Assembly: GCA_028287305.1 (NCBI GenBank)
Contig: JAQBPX010000021.1
Location: 20,433-84,432 of the forward strand
Origin: Gemmatimonadota bacterium
Lineage (GTDB): Bacteria > Gemmatimonadota > Gemmatimonadetes > Gemmatimonadales > Gemmatimonadaceae
Length of the DNA stretch: 64,000 nucleotides
Direction of reading: 5' to 3'
In this document: positions 44,348 to 52,725 of the stretch, piece after piece
How the letters are laid out: each line of letters starts with the position of its first letter
Numbering within the stretch: the first letter of the stretch is position 1
Position numbers and translations under genes: made by a program
The notes under the pieces: model-generated
The model's database searches: none
Told to the model about the DNA's origin: nothing
Seen by the model: only the letters and a program-made list of their open reading frames with translations

Positions 44348-44353
44348 GCCCCC

Positions 44354-45379
44354 ATGCCCCTCTCCCTCACCCGCGAGCGCCTCGGCACCCTGCTGGAGGC
44401 CGCCCGCGGCCGCCGGATCACGGTGGTCGGCGACGCGATGCTGGACACCTACCTCCGGGGCGACGTGGAGCGCATCTCCCCCGAGGCGCCCGTGCCCGTG
44501 GTACGGGTGCGGGAGCGACGGCATGCCCTGGGCGGGGCCGCCAACGTCGCCCAGAACGTGGTGGCCCTCGGCGCCCACTGCTCGCTGGTGGCGGCGGTGG
44601 GCGCCGATGCCGGGGGACGCCAGCTTCGCGCGATGCTGGCCGAGATCGAGGCGGATTCGGGGTCGCTGGTGGAGGTGTCACGCCCCACGACCACCAAGAC
44701 CAGGATCGTGGCGCGCTCCCAGCAGCTGGTGCGGGTGGACGAGGAGGAGGACACGGACCTCGAAGGCCCGGAGGTCGAGCGCGTGCTCCAGGCGGTGCAT
44801 GACGCCGTGGCGCAGTCCGACGCGCTGGTGCTGGAGGACTACAACAAGGGCGTGCTGGTGGGCCGCGTGATCGAGCAGGCGATCGCGTGGGCGCGCGAGC
44901 GCGGGATTCCCGTGATCGTGGACCCCAAGTACCGGAACTTCTTCCTGTATCGCGGCGCCACGGTCTTCAAGCCGAACCGGCGCGAGCTCGAGGCGGCGCT
45001 GGGGGCGGCGGTGGACCTGGAGCACCCCGAGGCGCTGCCGCAGACGCTGCAGCGACTCGGCGTGGAGCACCTGCTGCTCACGCTCGGCGAGCGCGGGATG
45101 GCGTTGCTGTCGGCGGACGGGCACGTCCAGCGGGTGCCGACCGTGGCGCGCGAGGTCTATGATGTAGTCGGCGCAGGCGACACGGTGACGGCGTACCTGG
45201 CGGCGGTGCTCGCGGCGGGCGGCTCGGCCAGCGAGGCAGCGGTGATCGCCAACTATGCGGCGGGCGTCGAGGTCGGAAAGCTGGGCGCGGCCACGGTGAC
45301 GCCGGAGGAAGTGATGGAGTCGTACGACCACGTCGCGGAACATGGCGGCGCGGGGGCGCGGGATGGGCAGGCCCAGTAG
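44354..45379 (+). CDS. rfaE1: D-glycero-beta-D-manno-heptose-7-phosphate kinase
   Basis: 341 residues, the kinase half of HldE. It makes heptose 1,7-bisphosphate for the lipopolysaccharide inner core. PfkB-family marks: GDAMLDTYLRGDVERISPEAPVPVV at the start, GGAANVAQN near 56 and VVGAGDTVTAYLAA near 271 with the catalytic Asp. There is no fused cytidylyltransferase domain. Its TAG stop (45377-45379) lies inside the next tRNA gene. Confidence 0.93.
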   Translation: MPLSLTRERLGTLLEAARGRRITVVGDAMLDTYLRGDVERISPEAPVPVVRVRERRHALGGAANVAQNVVALGAHCSLVAAVGADAGGRQLRAMLAEIEADSGSLVEVSRPTTTKTRIVARSQQLVRVDEEEDTDLEGPEVERVLQAVHDAVAQSDALVLEDYNKGVLVGRVIEQAIAWARERGIPVIVDPKYRNFFLYRGATVFKPNRRELEAALGAAVDLEHPEALPQTLQRLGVEHLLLTLGERGMALLSADGHVQRVPTVAREVYDVVGAGDTVTAYLAAVLAAGGSASEAAVIANYAAGVEVGKLGAATVTPEEVMESYDHVAEHGGAGARDGQAQ

Positions 45380-45442
45380 CTCAGCGGTTAGAGCGACCGA
45401 CTCATAATCGGGAGTGCGTAGGTTCAAATCCTACCTGGGCCA
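45370..45442 (+). tRNA. tRNA-Ile2 (CAT anticodon, lysidine type) or elongator tRNA-Met
   Basis: 73 bases that fold as a cloverleaf: acceptor GGCCCAG/CTGGGCC, D arm GCTC/GAGC, anticodon loop CTCATAA, T arm GTAGG-TTCAAAT-CCTAC, discriminator A. No CCA is encoded. The GGCCC acceptor start and the GACTCATAATCG anticodon arm resemble the E. coli tRNA-Ile2 that is modified to read ATA, more than elongator Met. The first ten bases are also the last codons and stop of rfaE1, and no separate promoter is visible, so it is probably cut from the rfaE1 mRNA. Confidence 0.93.
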
Positions 45443-45510
45443 TACGGCAGGGGCTGGGGAACTGCAGGTATGAGGTATGGGGTGTGAGGTTTGGGGAACT
45501 GCAATAGCAA

Positions 45511-45546
45511 CGGCGGGAACGGCGGGAACGACGGGAACGACGGCAA
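45511..45546 (+). repeat. Four tandem 9-base repeats between the two tRNA genes
   Basis: CGGCGGGAA twice, then CGACGGGAA and CGACGGCAA. Just upstream GGGGAACTGCA occurs twice, 38 bases apart (45457 and 45495 regions), in a G-rich run. Related words occur in other gaps of this window. Confidence 0.6.
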
Positions 45547-45570
45547 CTACCACCCCGGAAAGTGCGAGTT

Positions 45571-45576
45571 TATATT
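45571..45576 (+). promoter_or_regulatory. -10 element of the tRNA-Val gene
   Basis: TATATT, 10 bases before the tRNA 5' end, in a distinctly A/T-rich patch. The -35 region shows no good match. Confidence 0.5.
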
Positions 45577-45586
45577 CCTAGGCTCT

Positions 45587-45660
45587 GGTCGCGTAGCTCA
45601 GCTGGTTAGAGCGCTGCTTTCACACAGCAGAGGTCCGGGGTTCGAGTCCCTGCGCGACCA
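45587..45660 (+). tRNA. tRNA-Val (CAC anticodon)
   Basis: 74 bases: acceptor GGTCGCG/CGCGACC, D arm GCTC/GAGC, anticodon stem CTGCT/AGCAG around TTCACAC, T arm CCGGG-TTCGAGT-CCC.. with a closing TG, discriminator A. No CCA encoded. Reads GTG. It has its own -10 element and a strong terminator. Confidence 0.95.
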
Positions 45661-45672
45661 CCTCGTTGGATC

Positions 45673-45699
45673 CGAAGGCCCGCCGCTGGCGGGCCTTCG
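45673..45699 (+). terminator. Terminator hairpin after tRNA-Val
   Basis: Perfect 12-base stem CGAAGGCCCGCC / GGCGGGCCTTCG with a three-base loop, followed by TCGTT. The U tract is weak but the stem is very strong and sits 12 bases after the tRNA. Confidence 0.8.
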
Positions 45700-45777
45700 T
45701 CGTTCCGGGCGGCGCCGGCGGTGGGACATTTCGCCCCCCGCTGTAGCGGGAGCGACCGGCGACCGAGACTCAAGGGC

Positions 45778-46449
45778 ATGAGCGCCCTCCCCCGATCCTT
45801 CTCCGCTGGACTCCCGGAAGCCCGCCAATGGATCCTCGTCCTCGACGACGACGACCTCGTGCGCATCGCGCTCAAGCGCGTCCTCACCGCCAGCGGCTAC
45901 CAGGTGCAGAGCGCCAGCACGGGCACCGAAGCGCTGGCGATGATGGCCGAGCAGCGCTTCGACCTGATGTTCTGCGACGTGCGACTCGACGGCGAATCCG
46001 GCGTCGAGCTGCTGCCCGTGTTCCATGAGCAGGCGCCGGACATGCCGATCGTGATGGTCTCGGGCGTGGACTCCGACGAGTTCACGAGCGGCGCGCTGCT
46101 CGGCGGCGCCGTGGACTACCTGGTCAAGCCCGTGCCGCGTGCCCAGCTTCTCGAGGTGGCGCACGCGGTGCTCGAGGGCCGGCACGATCGCGGGAGCGTG
46201 ACCCGCGCGCGCGGCGAGGAGATCCCCCTCGACCATCGCCAGCAGGTCATCGGACTTCAGCAGCCCAGGGTGCTGACGGTCGCCATTACTCCAGTCGAGT
46301 CGGTGCAGCTGCGGCAAGTGGCCAGGCGACGCCGCCAGCCCACGCGCTCGCTCGAGTTGAAGCAGTGGCTGGCCGACCAGCCGTGGGTGCCCGGCCTGTT
46401 CCGCACTCGGTGGGGCATGCAGACGTGGTGGACCGCCGAACGCCCCTAG
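45778..46449 (+). CDS. Orphan response regulator with receiver domain
   Basis: 223 residues. A receiver domain (about 17-135): acidic pocket LDDDD, phospho-acceptor Asp in FCDVRLDGESG, Thr/Ser position MVSG and the Lys in VKPVPR. The remaining 85 residues are Arg/Gln-rich, match no output domain I know and end in RTRWGMQTWWTAERP. No histidine kinase gene is near. It may be a stand-alone regulator with a novel tail, or the tail may result from an old frameshift. Confidence 0.82.
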   Translation: MSALPRSFSAGLPEARQWILVLDDDDLVRIALKRVLTASGYQVQSASTGTEALAMMAEQRFDLMFCDVRLDGESGVELLPVFHEQAPDMPIVMVSGVDSDEFTSGALLGGAVDYLVKPVPRAQLLEVAHAVLEGRHDRGSVTRARGEEIPLDHRQQVIGLQQPRVLTVAITPVESVQLRQVARRRRQPTRSLELKQWLADQPWVPGLFRTRWGMQTWWTAERP

Positions 46450-46465
46450 CCGGCGCGCGGCGAGT

Positions 46466-47758
46466 CTACTCCGCCACGGCGGGAATGAGCGCGCCCGGCT
46501 GCTCGGCCGCGCGCGGTGAGCCCCAGGTGTCATGCAGCAGTCGCGACCACGCGCGACAGTTCGGCTCCCGCTCGTAGGTCGAGAGGAACGCCTCGCGGCC
46601 GCGCGCTCCCAGCTCGCGCAGCTCGCTCGCATTCACGGACCAGCGCCGGATGAGCTGCGCGATTCGCGCGGCGGCATTGCCGTCGGCGGGATCCACCACC
46701 GCGCCGCAGCGGGCCGCTGCCACTGTCTCCGCCGATTCGCATCGCGCGGGCCCCACGAACAGCGCGGCCCGCGACGCCGCCATGATGCCGTACAGCTTGC
46801 CCGGCACCGAGATCCCCACGAAGGGCGCGCGCAGCGAGATCAGGTGTGCGTCGGCGACGGTGAGCGAGTGCTTGAGCTGCTCGCGAGGGAAGTAGTCGCG
46901 ATACTCGAAGTTCGTGAGGTGGTGCTCGCGCGCATAGCGCTCGATCTTGGCGCGACGCGGCCCGTTGCCCACGAACAGGAAGTGAATGCGCGGGTCGTCC
47001 TGCAGTGCGCGCATGGCCTCGCAGATGTCGCGGAAGTCATGGACCACGCCGGCATTGCCCGAGTACATCACCACGAACTTGTCGCGCAGCCCGAGCTCGT
47101 CGACCAGCGGGTTCTCGTCGCGCGGCGTGGGGACGATCTCCTCCTTCTTGCTCCACACGTGCACCGTGGCCGTGCGCTCCGGCGAGACCCCCTTCGCCAC
47201 GAGCCTCGCCTTCATGTATGGACCGAGGTCGACCACGAAGTCGGCGCCGCGCAGTCCCATCCGGTTCGCCCACTCCAGGAATCGCGCGAGCGCACTTCGC
47301 GACGACAGCATCCCACTCGCCACCTCGGCGTCGGGGTGCAGGTCCATGGACCACACCCCGTAGCGCTGGCCGCGCACCGCGCAGCCGATCCGCCCGAGGA
47401 ACGCCAGCAGCGGCGGCGTGGTGAGGAAGATGACCCCGTGATAGCCGCGCCCGAAGAGCAGCGTGACCAGCACCTGCACGTAGAAGGTGAAGTAGTCGAG
47501 CAGGCGGCCGAAGTGCTTGCCGCGCCCGAACGACGTGGTGCGCAACCGGCGAATCTGCACGCCGTTGTGCACCTCGCGGTCCGGCACCTCCAGCTGGCCG
47601 GCCAGGTAGTGCCCCTGCGCACAGAGGACCTCCACCGAGTACCCATCGCGGGCAAGGGACTCGGCGAGGTCCGTCAGGTGCTGGCCCGTGGACGCAACGT
47701 CAGGGTAGTAGTGCTGGTTCACCAGGAGCAGCGCGACTGCCCCGTCACGTCCGCTCAC
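46466..47758 (-). CDS. Glycosyltransferase family 4 (WcaI/WbuB-like)
   Basis: 430 residues. An N-terminal GT-B domain with NQHYYPDVASTGQHLTDLAE, resembling colanic-acid type transferases, then VMYSGNAGVVHDF and, near 335-345, SVPGKLYGIMAASRA with the nucleotide-sugar site. GTG start. It is the last gene of the leftward polysaccharide run that begins with the carbamoyltransferase gene and convergent with the response regulator. Acceptor and sugar unknown. Confidence 0.88.
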   Translation of the reverse strand: MSGRDGAVALLLVNQHYYPDVASTGQHLTDLAESLARDGYSVEVLCAQGHYLAGQLEVPDREVHNGVQIRRLRTTSFGRGKHFGRLLDYFTFYVQVLVTLLFGRGYHGVIFLTTPPLLAFLGRIGCAVRGQRYGVWSMDLHPDAEVASGMLSSRSALARFLEWANRMGLRGADFVVDLGPYMKARLVAKGVSPERTATVHVWSKKEEIVPTPRDENPLVDELGLRDKFVVMYSGNAGVVHDFRDICEAMRALQDDPRIHFLFVGNGPRRAKIERYAREHHLTNFEYRDYFPREQLKHSLTVADAHLISLRAPFVGISVPGKLYGIMAASRAALFVGPARCESAETVAAARCGAVVDPADGNAAARIAQLIRRWSVNASELRELGARGREAFLSTYEREPNCRAWSRLLHDTWGSPRAAEQPGALIPAVAE

Positions 47759-47774
47759 GGCTGCGCTCCCCCGC

Positions 47775-48827
47775 TCAGGCGACCTGCAGCGAGGGCTGCG
47801 CGGCCCCTTCCTCGACGGCCGGCGCAGCGCCGCCGTCGAGCTCGTACTTCTCCGGATGGCTGGCCATCTGCGACCGGATCCACTCGTAGGTGCGCGCCAG
47901 CCCGTCCTCGAGCGTGACCTCCGGCTCCCAGCCCAGCACCTGGCGCAGCCTGGTGTTGTCCGAGTTGCGGCCGCGCACGCCCTGCGGCGCGTTCAGGTTG
48001 TGCTCGCGCTTCACCGTCTTGCCGGCGACCGAGGAGACCATGTCCACGAGCTCGTTGATCGAGATCATGCGGTCCTGCCCCAGGTTGAGCGGCTCGCGGA
48101 AGTCGGAGCGCATCAGGCGGTAGATCCCCTCGACGCAATCGTCGATGTAGCAGTACGAGCGCGTCTGCAACCCGTCGCCCCACACTTCGATCGTGCCGCC
48201 GTCCGGCACGAGCGCCACCTTGCGGCAGATCGCGGCCGGGCTCTTCTCGCGCCCGCCATCGTAGGTGCCCAGCGGTCCGAAGATATTGTGGAACCGGACC
48301 ACGCGGGTCTCGAGTCCGTAGTCTTCCATGTAGTGACGGCAGGTGCGCTCGGTGAAGAGCTTCTCCCAGCCATAGCCGTCCTCGGGATCCGCCGGATAGG
48401 CGTCCTCCTCGCGAAGCGGCGTGACTTCCGTCTCCTGCTGCTTGTAGCCGGGGTAGATGCAGGCGGACGACGTGAACAGGTAGCGCTTGACGTCGTTCTG
48501 GCGCGACGCCTCGAGCATGTGCGTGCTGATGAGCACGGAGTCATGGACGATGTGCGCCTTGTGCGTCTCGATGAAGCCGATGCCGCCCATCTCGGCGGCG
48601 AGCGAGTAGACCTCGTCGATCCCCTCGGTGGACTTGAGGCAGTTTTCCCAGCGACGAAGGTCGAGCTGGAGGAACTCGTCGGCCTTGCTGTCCTCGTACT
48701 CGGGCATCTTGATGTCCACGCCACGGACCCAGTAGCCACGATCCTTCAAGTACGTCACGAGATGGTGGCCAATGAAGCCACCGGCGCCGGTGACGAGCAC
48801 GCGCGTCGGTTGTGTCATGTATTCCAT
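47775..48827 (-). CDS. GDP-mannose 3,5-epimerase-like NAD-dependent epimerase
   Basis: 350 residues, extended short-chain dehydrogenase. GAGGFIGHHL near 15 binds NAD. It closely follows plant GDP-mannose 3,5-epimerase: AAEMGGIGFI, SSACIYPGYKQ (Cys acid/base), EDGYGWEKL (Tyr and Lys), GGREKSPAA (second Lys), WGDGLQTRSYCYIDDCVEG and GVRGRNSDN. All four catalytic residues known from the plant enzyme have counterparts. The expected product is GDP-L-galactose and/or GDP-L-gulose for the polymer. Start at 48827 or 48818 (both ATG). Reading of specificity is by similarity from memory. Confidence 0.87.
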   Translation of the reverse strand: MEYMTQPTRVLVTGAGGFIGHHLVTYLKDRGYWVRGVDIKMPEYEDSKADEFLQLDLRRWENCLKSTEGIDEVYSLAAEMGGIGFIETHKAHIVHDSVLISTHMLEASRQNDVKRYLFTSSACIYPGYKQQETEVTPLREEDAYPADPEDGYGWEKLFTERTCRHYMEDYGLETRVVRFHNIFGPLGTYDGGREKSPAAICRKVALVPDGGTIEVWGDGLQTRSYCYIDDCVEGIYRLMRSDFREPLNLGQDRMISINELVDMVSSVAGKTVKREHNLNAPQGVRGRNSDNTRLRQVLGWEPEVTLEDGLARTYEWIRSQMASHPEKYELDGGAAPAVEEGAAQPSLQVA

Positions 48828-48846
48828 CGGTTGAGTTCGGGGGCCC

Positions 48847-49866
48847 TTAATGCAAGCGGTGCGCCGTCGCGAGCATGCGGTCGCGCTCGCCACGCACGGC
48901 GGCGACCTGGTCACAGTACAGCTGCGCGCATCGCTCGAGCGTCAGGTGCTCCAGCACGTACTCGCGAGGGGCGTAGGCGCCCTGGTTCACCCGCCGCATG
49001 AACTCGTCGAGCTTGCCGCTGAAGTCGGCCACGTCATCGTACTTGAGCCCGCAACGATCGTCCCAGTATGGGACCGCGGTCACCGGGCCGAACCGTACGC
49101 GGTGCGGCCAGTACTCGCGGTCCACCCACTCTCCCGTGCCATTCCAGGCGAGAATCGGGACGCCCGCGCTCAACGCCTGTTGATAGGCCAGTCCCTGGGT
49201 TTCGTGCTCGCAGATGAAGACCATCGAGCGCGCGCGCGCGAGCAGCGCGCTGAAGTCGCCCGGCTCGTAGCTGCCGTACGTCAGTCGTTCAACTCGAAGC
49301 CCCTGCGCCTCGAGTCGCCTCCGCACCGGGTCGACCTCCCGCGGCACGAGTGCCTGCCGATCCCAGCGGATCTTGTCGTAGAGCAGGACGTCGACGTCCT
49401 TCGTGGACGCGGTCGGCTTCCACCGCTCGGTGTCGATGCCCACCGGCCACGCATGCACGCGCTCGGGACCGTACGCCTCCACGAACATGTCGCGGATCCA
49501 GGGTCCCGGAACGAGGATCCGCTTCACCGGCAGCCGCTCGAAGAGGTCCGGATCATCCGAGGGATGGTTGAACACCGCGGCGCCGAAGAGGATCGGATTG
49601 GGGCCGTGAAATCGCTCCAGCAGGAAGGACTTGCCGACCACGCACGCCAGGGTGCCGGGGGACTTCCGGAGCGCGGCGTAGTCGTTCACGCGATACGGAA
49701 CGCCGATGCGATCGAGCCCCGCGCAGAGGTTGAGGAAGACCATCTTCTGCCCCCCTGGCCGCGGAACGCCACGCAGCATCCGACGGAGCATACGGCGTGG
49801 ATAGCGGTCGCCAGGCAGCCACCGGTCAGCATCCGGCTCGTCGTAGAACAGCGCGAGCGGTTCCAC
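48847..49866 (-). CDS. Putative GT-B glycosyltransferase
   Basis: 339 residues from the GTG at 49866 (EPLALFYDEPDADRW), two bases after the stop of the upstream transferase. LVPGPWIRDMFVEAYG and VGIDTERWKP in the middle, and a C-domain with ICEHETQGLAYQQALSAGVPILAW, where the Glu and Gly-rich turn mimic the GT4 nucleotide site. Not assigned to a named family with certainty. Upstream in-frame residues are Arg/Ala-rich and unconserved. Confidence 0.72.
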   Translation of the reverse strand: MEPLALFYDEPDADRWLPGDRYPRRMLRRMLRGVPRPGGQKMVFLNLCAGLDRIGVPYRVNDYAALRKSPGTLACVVGKSFLLERFHGPNPILFGAAVFNHPSDDPDLFERLPVKRILVPGPWIRDMFVEAYGPERVHAWPVGIDTERWKPTASTKDVDVLLYDKIRWDRQALVPREVDPVRRRLEAQGLRVERLTYGSYEPGDFSALLARARSMVFICEHETQGLAYQQALSAGVPILAWNGTGEWVDREYWPHRVRFGPVTAVPYWDDRCGLKYDDVADFSGKLDEFMRRVNQGAYAPREYVLEHLTLERCAQLYCDQVAAVRGERDRMLATAHRLH

Positions 49867-49868
49867 GC

Positions 49869-50840
49869 TCAGGCGTGCGCGGCGGCGCGGGGCTGCAGCG
49901 AGCGCACGGCGGCGATGGCCCGCCGGCGCAGGCGGAGCAATTGCTCCGTGCGGCGAAATCCCAGCCGACGGTAGAACGCGCCGAGCGCTCCCTCCGGCGG
50001 AGGCTCGAACTGCGGATCGAGCTCGCGAATCCAGTCTACCAGGCGGCACCCCTCGTCGATGTCGGCGTAGGCGAGCCAGTGCGCCACCGGCCAGAGCACC
50101 AGCGCCGCCGCGCGGCGCCGGCGAGGCGTCAACCGCCCCTCCGCTGCCAGTCGCGCGAGGATCCGGCGATAGACCTGCGCGTGCGCGTGGTGCCGCACCG
50201 CGGCCTTGATGCCGTGGTTGAACTGGAGCCGCGCATTCTCGTGGTGACGAAGCCGGATGGCCGGCGCGGGCAGCACGATCGTATCTGGATTCGCAAGCGC
50301 CACCTCGAGCACGAACATGCGATCGTCGAGCGCGTCGAACTCCTGACGATGCGGAATGTCCTGCACGAGCGACCGACGAAAGAGGAACGCGGAGTAGTGC
50401 GAGCTGTCGCTCTCGCCAAGCATCTGCGCGATCAGGTCGTCGCTCTCCTGGTACTCGTACGCGCGAAGCACGGTACCCTTGGAGTCTGCGAACTCGTACC
50501 CGGCAAGCACCAGGTCGGCGCCCGCTTCATCCGCGGCGCGCACGTGCGCGTCGATCGCCCCGGGCAAGACCCAGTCATCCGAGTCCACGTACTTCACGTA
50601 GCGGCCGCGGGCCGCCTGCATGCCGCGCGCGACCGCCCAGTCCTTGCCCATGTTGTGCTGCCGGAACGCCACTACACCCGGCTGCGCCTGAAGCCAGTCG
50701 AAGGTGCCGTCGGTGCTTCCGTCGTCCACCACGATGATCTCGACCGAGCACTCCGTGCCGCGACAGGAGTCGATCGTCTCGGGCAGGCTCCAGAGGCGAT
50801 TGAATGCGGGAATCACGATCGAGACGTCTGGCGTGCTCAT
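49869..50840 (-). CDS. Glycosyltransferase family 2
   Basis: 323 residues, GT-A fold. VSIVIPAFNRLWSLPETIDSC, VVDDGSTDGT near 38 and the metal-binding YVDSDDW near 86 (DxD) are clear. The C-terminal 90 residues are Arg-rich and may touch the membrane. Four-base overlap with the upstream GT8-like gene. Confidence 0.9.
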   Translation of the reverse strand: MSTPDVSIVIPAFNRLWSLPETIDSCRGTECSVEIIVVDDGSTDGTFDWLQAQPGVVAFRQHNMGKDWAVARGMQAARGRYVKYVDSDDWVLPGAIDAHVRAADEAGADLVLAGYEFADSKGTVLRAYEYQESDDLIAQMLGESDSSHYSAFLFRRSLVQDIPHRQEFDALDDRMFVLEVALANPDTIVLPAPAIRLRHHENARLQFNHGIKAAVRHHAHAQVYRRILARLAAEGRLTPRRRRAAALVLWPVAHWLAYADIDEGCRLVDWIRELDPQFEPPPEGALGAFYRRLGFRRTEQLLRLRRRAIAAVRSLQPRAAAHA

Positions 50841-51850
50841 ATGCGGTTGCTCACGGGCACCGCGCGCACGCCGAACAGCGCGCGATACACCGGGCGCAGC
50901 AGCTCCTTCACGCGATCACTGGTGGCTTGCGGCACTTCGTGGATGGCGCTCGCGACCAGCGTCGCCGCCCACGGCGCCCAGCCGTCCACCATCACCTTCC
51001 GCAGCCGGTGCGCCTCGGTGGTGTACGGCGCGCGATCCGTGTGATATCCCAGGAAGTGAACGATCAGCGGATGCGCAATCGCCAGGGGCCACGACGGCTT
51101 GTAGTTCTCGTGGCCCGGGGTGTTGTGCAGCGTGGCGCGGCCGCGCAACACGTCCACGCTCAGCCCGGATCCGAAGTTCAGCGGCTCGGCCATGATGGTG
51201 CCATCCTCGGCGATGCCGCCCTCGCCATGCAGCGCCATGGCGATCGCCATCAGCAGCTCATCGTTCGGGCGGCCGCGCAACCGCTCGAGCCCGAGCGCAT
51301 CGTAGCGGGGCTCGAGGGCGCGCGCCTCCTCGTACACCGCAGTGCACCGGGGCCCGCGCTCCAGGTAGTAGATGCCGCCATTGAACTTCGGCAGCGCGGG
51401 CACGCCCGCCTTCGCGCACACCGATGCCACGTTGCCGAACCACTCGCCGCGGTCGATAGTGCCCCCCACCACGCTCACCGCATGACCCGCGAAGCGCTCG
51501 AAGATCGAGTCCACCGAGCCCACCACCAGGCAGTCGGCATCGATGAACAGCGTGCGGCTGGCTGGCGCGAGGCGGTCCAGGTGGAGCTTGGGCGAGAAGC
51601 CCTCACCGTACTTCCCCGGCGGAATCGGGTGCACCTCGATTCCGACGCGGCGCACGTCCTCGGGAACGCCCTCGGGATCGTCGGTGGCGATCACGAAGCG
51701 CGTCGTCGGGTTCCAGTAGCGGAACGATCGGGCGAGGGTGATCGCGAAGTCGCGATACAGCGGCTTGCCAACGGCCAGCGTGAGCACGGCGCGATCATCC
51801 GCGGCCGCGCGCGCGCGGTCACTCGACGGTTCGTATCGCGGACTGGTCAT
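50837..51850 (-). CDS. GT8-like glycosyltransferase
   Basis: 337 residues. TLAVGKPLYRDFAITLARSF at the start, the DxD-type FIDADCLVVGS near 102-112, KFNGGIYYLERG near 155 and the late metal ligand HFLGYHTDR near 278 fit retaining GT-A transferases of family 8 or a near relative. Overlaps both neighbours by four bases. Confidence 0.75.
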   Translation of the reverse strand: MTSPRYEPSSDRARAAADDRAVLTLAVGKPLYRDFAITLARSFRYWNPTTRFVIATDDPEGVPEDVRRVGIEVHPIPPGKYGEGFSPKLHLDRLAPASRTLFIDADCLVVGSVDSIFERFAGHAVSVVGGTIDRGEWFGNVASVCAKAGVPALPKFNGGIYYLERGPRCTAVYEEARALEPRYDALGLERLRGRPNDELLMAIAMALHGEGGIAEDGTIMAEPLNFGSGLSVDVLRGRATLHNTPGHENYKPSWPLAIAHPLIVHFLGYHTDRAPYTTEAHRLRKVMVDGWAPWAATLVASAIHEVPQATSDRVKELLRPVYRALFGVRAVPVSNRI

Positions 51851-52725
51851 CCGCGCGCGCCCCCCCCCTCGCTTCCCCGCTCGCTGCCCCGCCAGGGCAG
51901 CGGCAGCGTGACGAAGCGGAACGCCACCTCGTACGCGGCGTCATCGCTCAACTGGCGAGCGGCCACGGCCGATGCGCGACGAGCCAGCTTTCCAAGCATC
52001 AGCGCGCGTCGCCAGAACGGCGGCCGCGAGCCGAGCGCGAACAGGGGCTCTGCCTCGGTGGCATCGAGCGAGGCAGTCATGTGCCAGAAGCGCGAGGTGC
52101 TTTCCAGGTAGCCCGCGTGACGCACGCCCGCGCCGTCGCGCACCGCGCAGGCAATGCCCCGCTCCGCGCACCAGCGCGTGAGCACGTTCTCGAAGCCGTC
52201 CTCGCCGAGTGTCTTTCCCTTCTCGCGCAGCGCGAGCTCGGCAAATCCCCCGGCCACGTGCGCGGTGCGGTTGAGCGAGGGATTCGCGCTGAAGCCCACC
52301 ACGGACTCGAAGGTGTCGCCCGAGAGGGGATTCACCTTCTCAGCAGGCGTGAGCGCGCCGGTCTTGCTGAGGCGCACCTGCGCCAGCTCGCCGTGCGCCT
52401 GCAGCGTGGCCAGCAATGCCTCGAGTCGCACGGGCTCCGCGAACTCCCAGTCGTCCTCGAGCCAGAAGAAGTACTCCTCCTCCACCTGCCGAATGGCGTC
52501 GGCAATGCTGCGTACGTAGCCGCGTCGCTTCGGGTGCTGCACCAGGAGGTCGGGCGACGCATGCTCGACCGCGCGCGGGCCCACGGGTCCATCGGCCACC
52601 AGCACGCGACGGGTGAACGGATACGGGCACGCCGCCGAGAACGACGCGAGCGTCTGCTCGAGCAGGTGCTCCCGTCCCTCGCACGTGAAGACGAGCAGCG
52701 CGACGCGAGGCGCGCCGGAAGTCAT
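51847..52725 (-). CDS. GT2-like glycosyltransferase
   Basis: 292 residues from the ATG at 52725, four-base overlap (ATGA) with the exporter ATPase. VALLVFTCEGREHLLEQTLASF and YFFWLEDDWEF near 88 (acidic DxD-like site) suggest a GT-A fold. It lacks a complete GT2 signature, so the family call is tentative. Longer frames upstream are shadows of the ATPase gene. Confidence 0.68.
   Translation of the reverse strand: MTSGAPRVALLVFTCEGREHLLEQTLASFSAACPYPFTRRVLVADGPVGPRAVEHASPDLLVQHPKRRGYVRSIADAIRQVEEEYFFWLEDDWEFAEPVRLEALLATLQAHGELAQVRLSKTGALTPAEKVNPLSGDTFESVVGFSANPSLNRTAHVAGGFAELALREKGKTLGEDGFENVLTRWCAERGIACAVRDGAGVRHAGYLESTSRFWHMTASLDATEAEPLFALGSRPPFWRRALMLGKLARRASAVAARQLSDDAAYEVAFRFVTLPLPWRGSERGSEGGGARG

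Noticed and set aside
42554..44578. 674-codon frame covering both mlaF and mlaE regions
   Set aside because: The part upstream of 43432 is a shadow of mlaE; the ATPase begins at the GTG overlapping the mlaE stop.
45443..45586. CRISPR-like array between the tRNA genes
   Set aside because: The repeats are 9-11 bases without regular spacers, and no cas genes are in the window.
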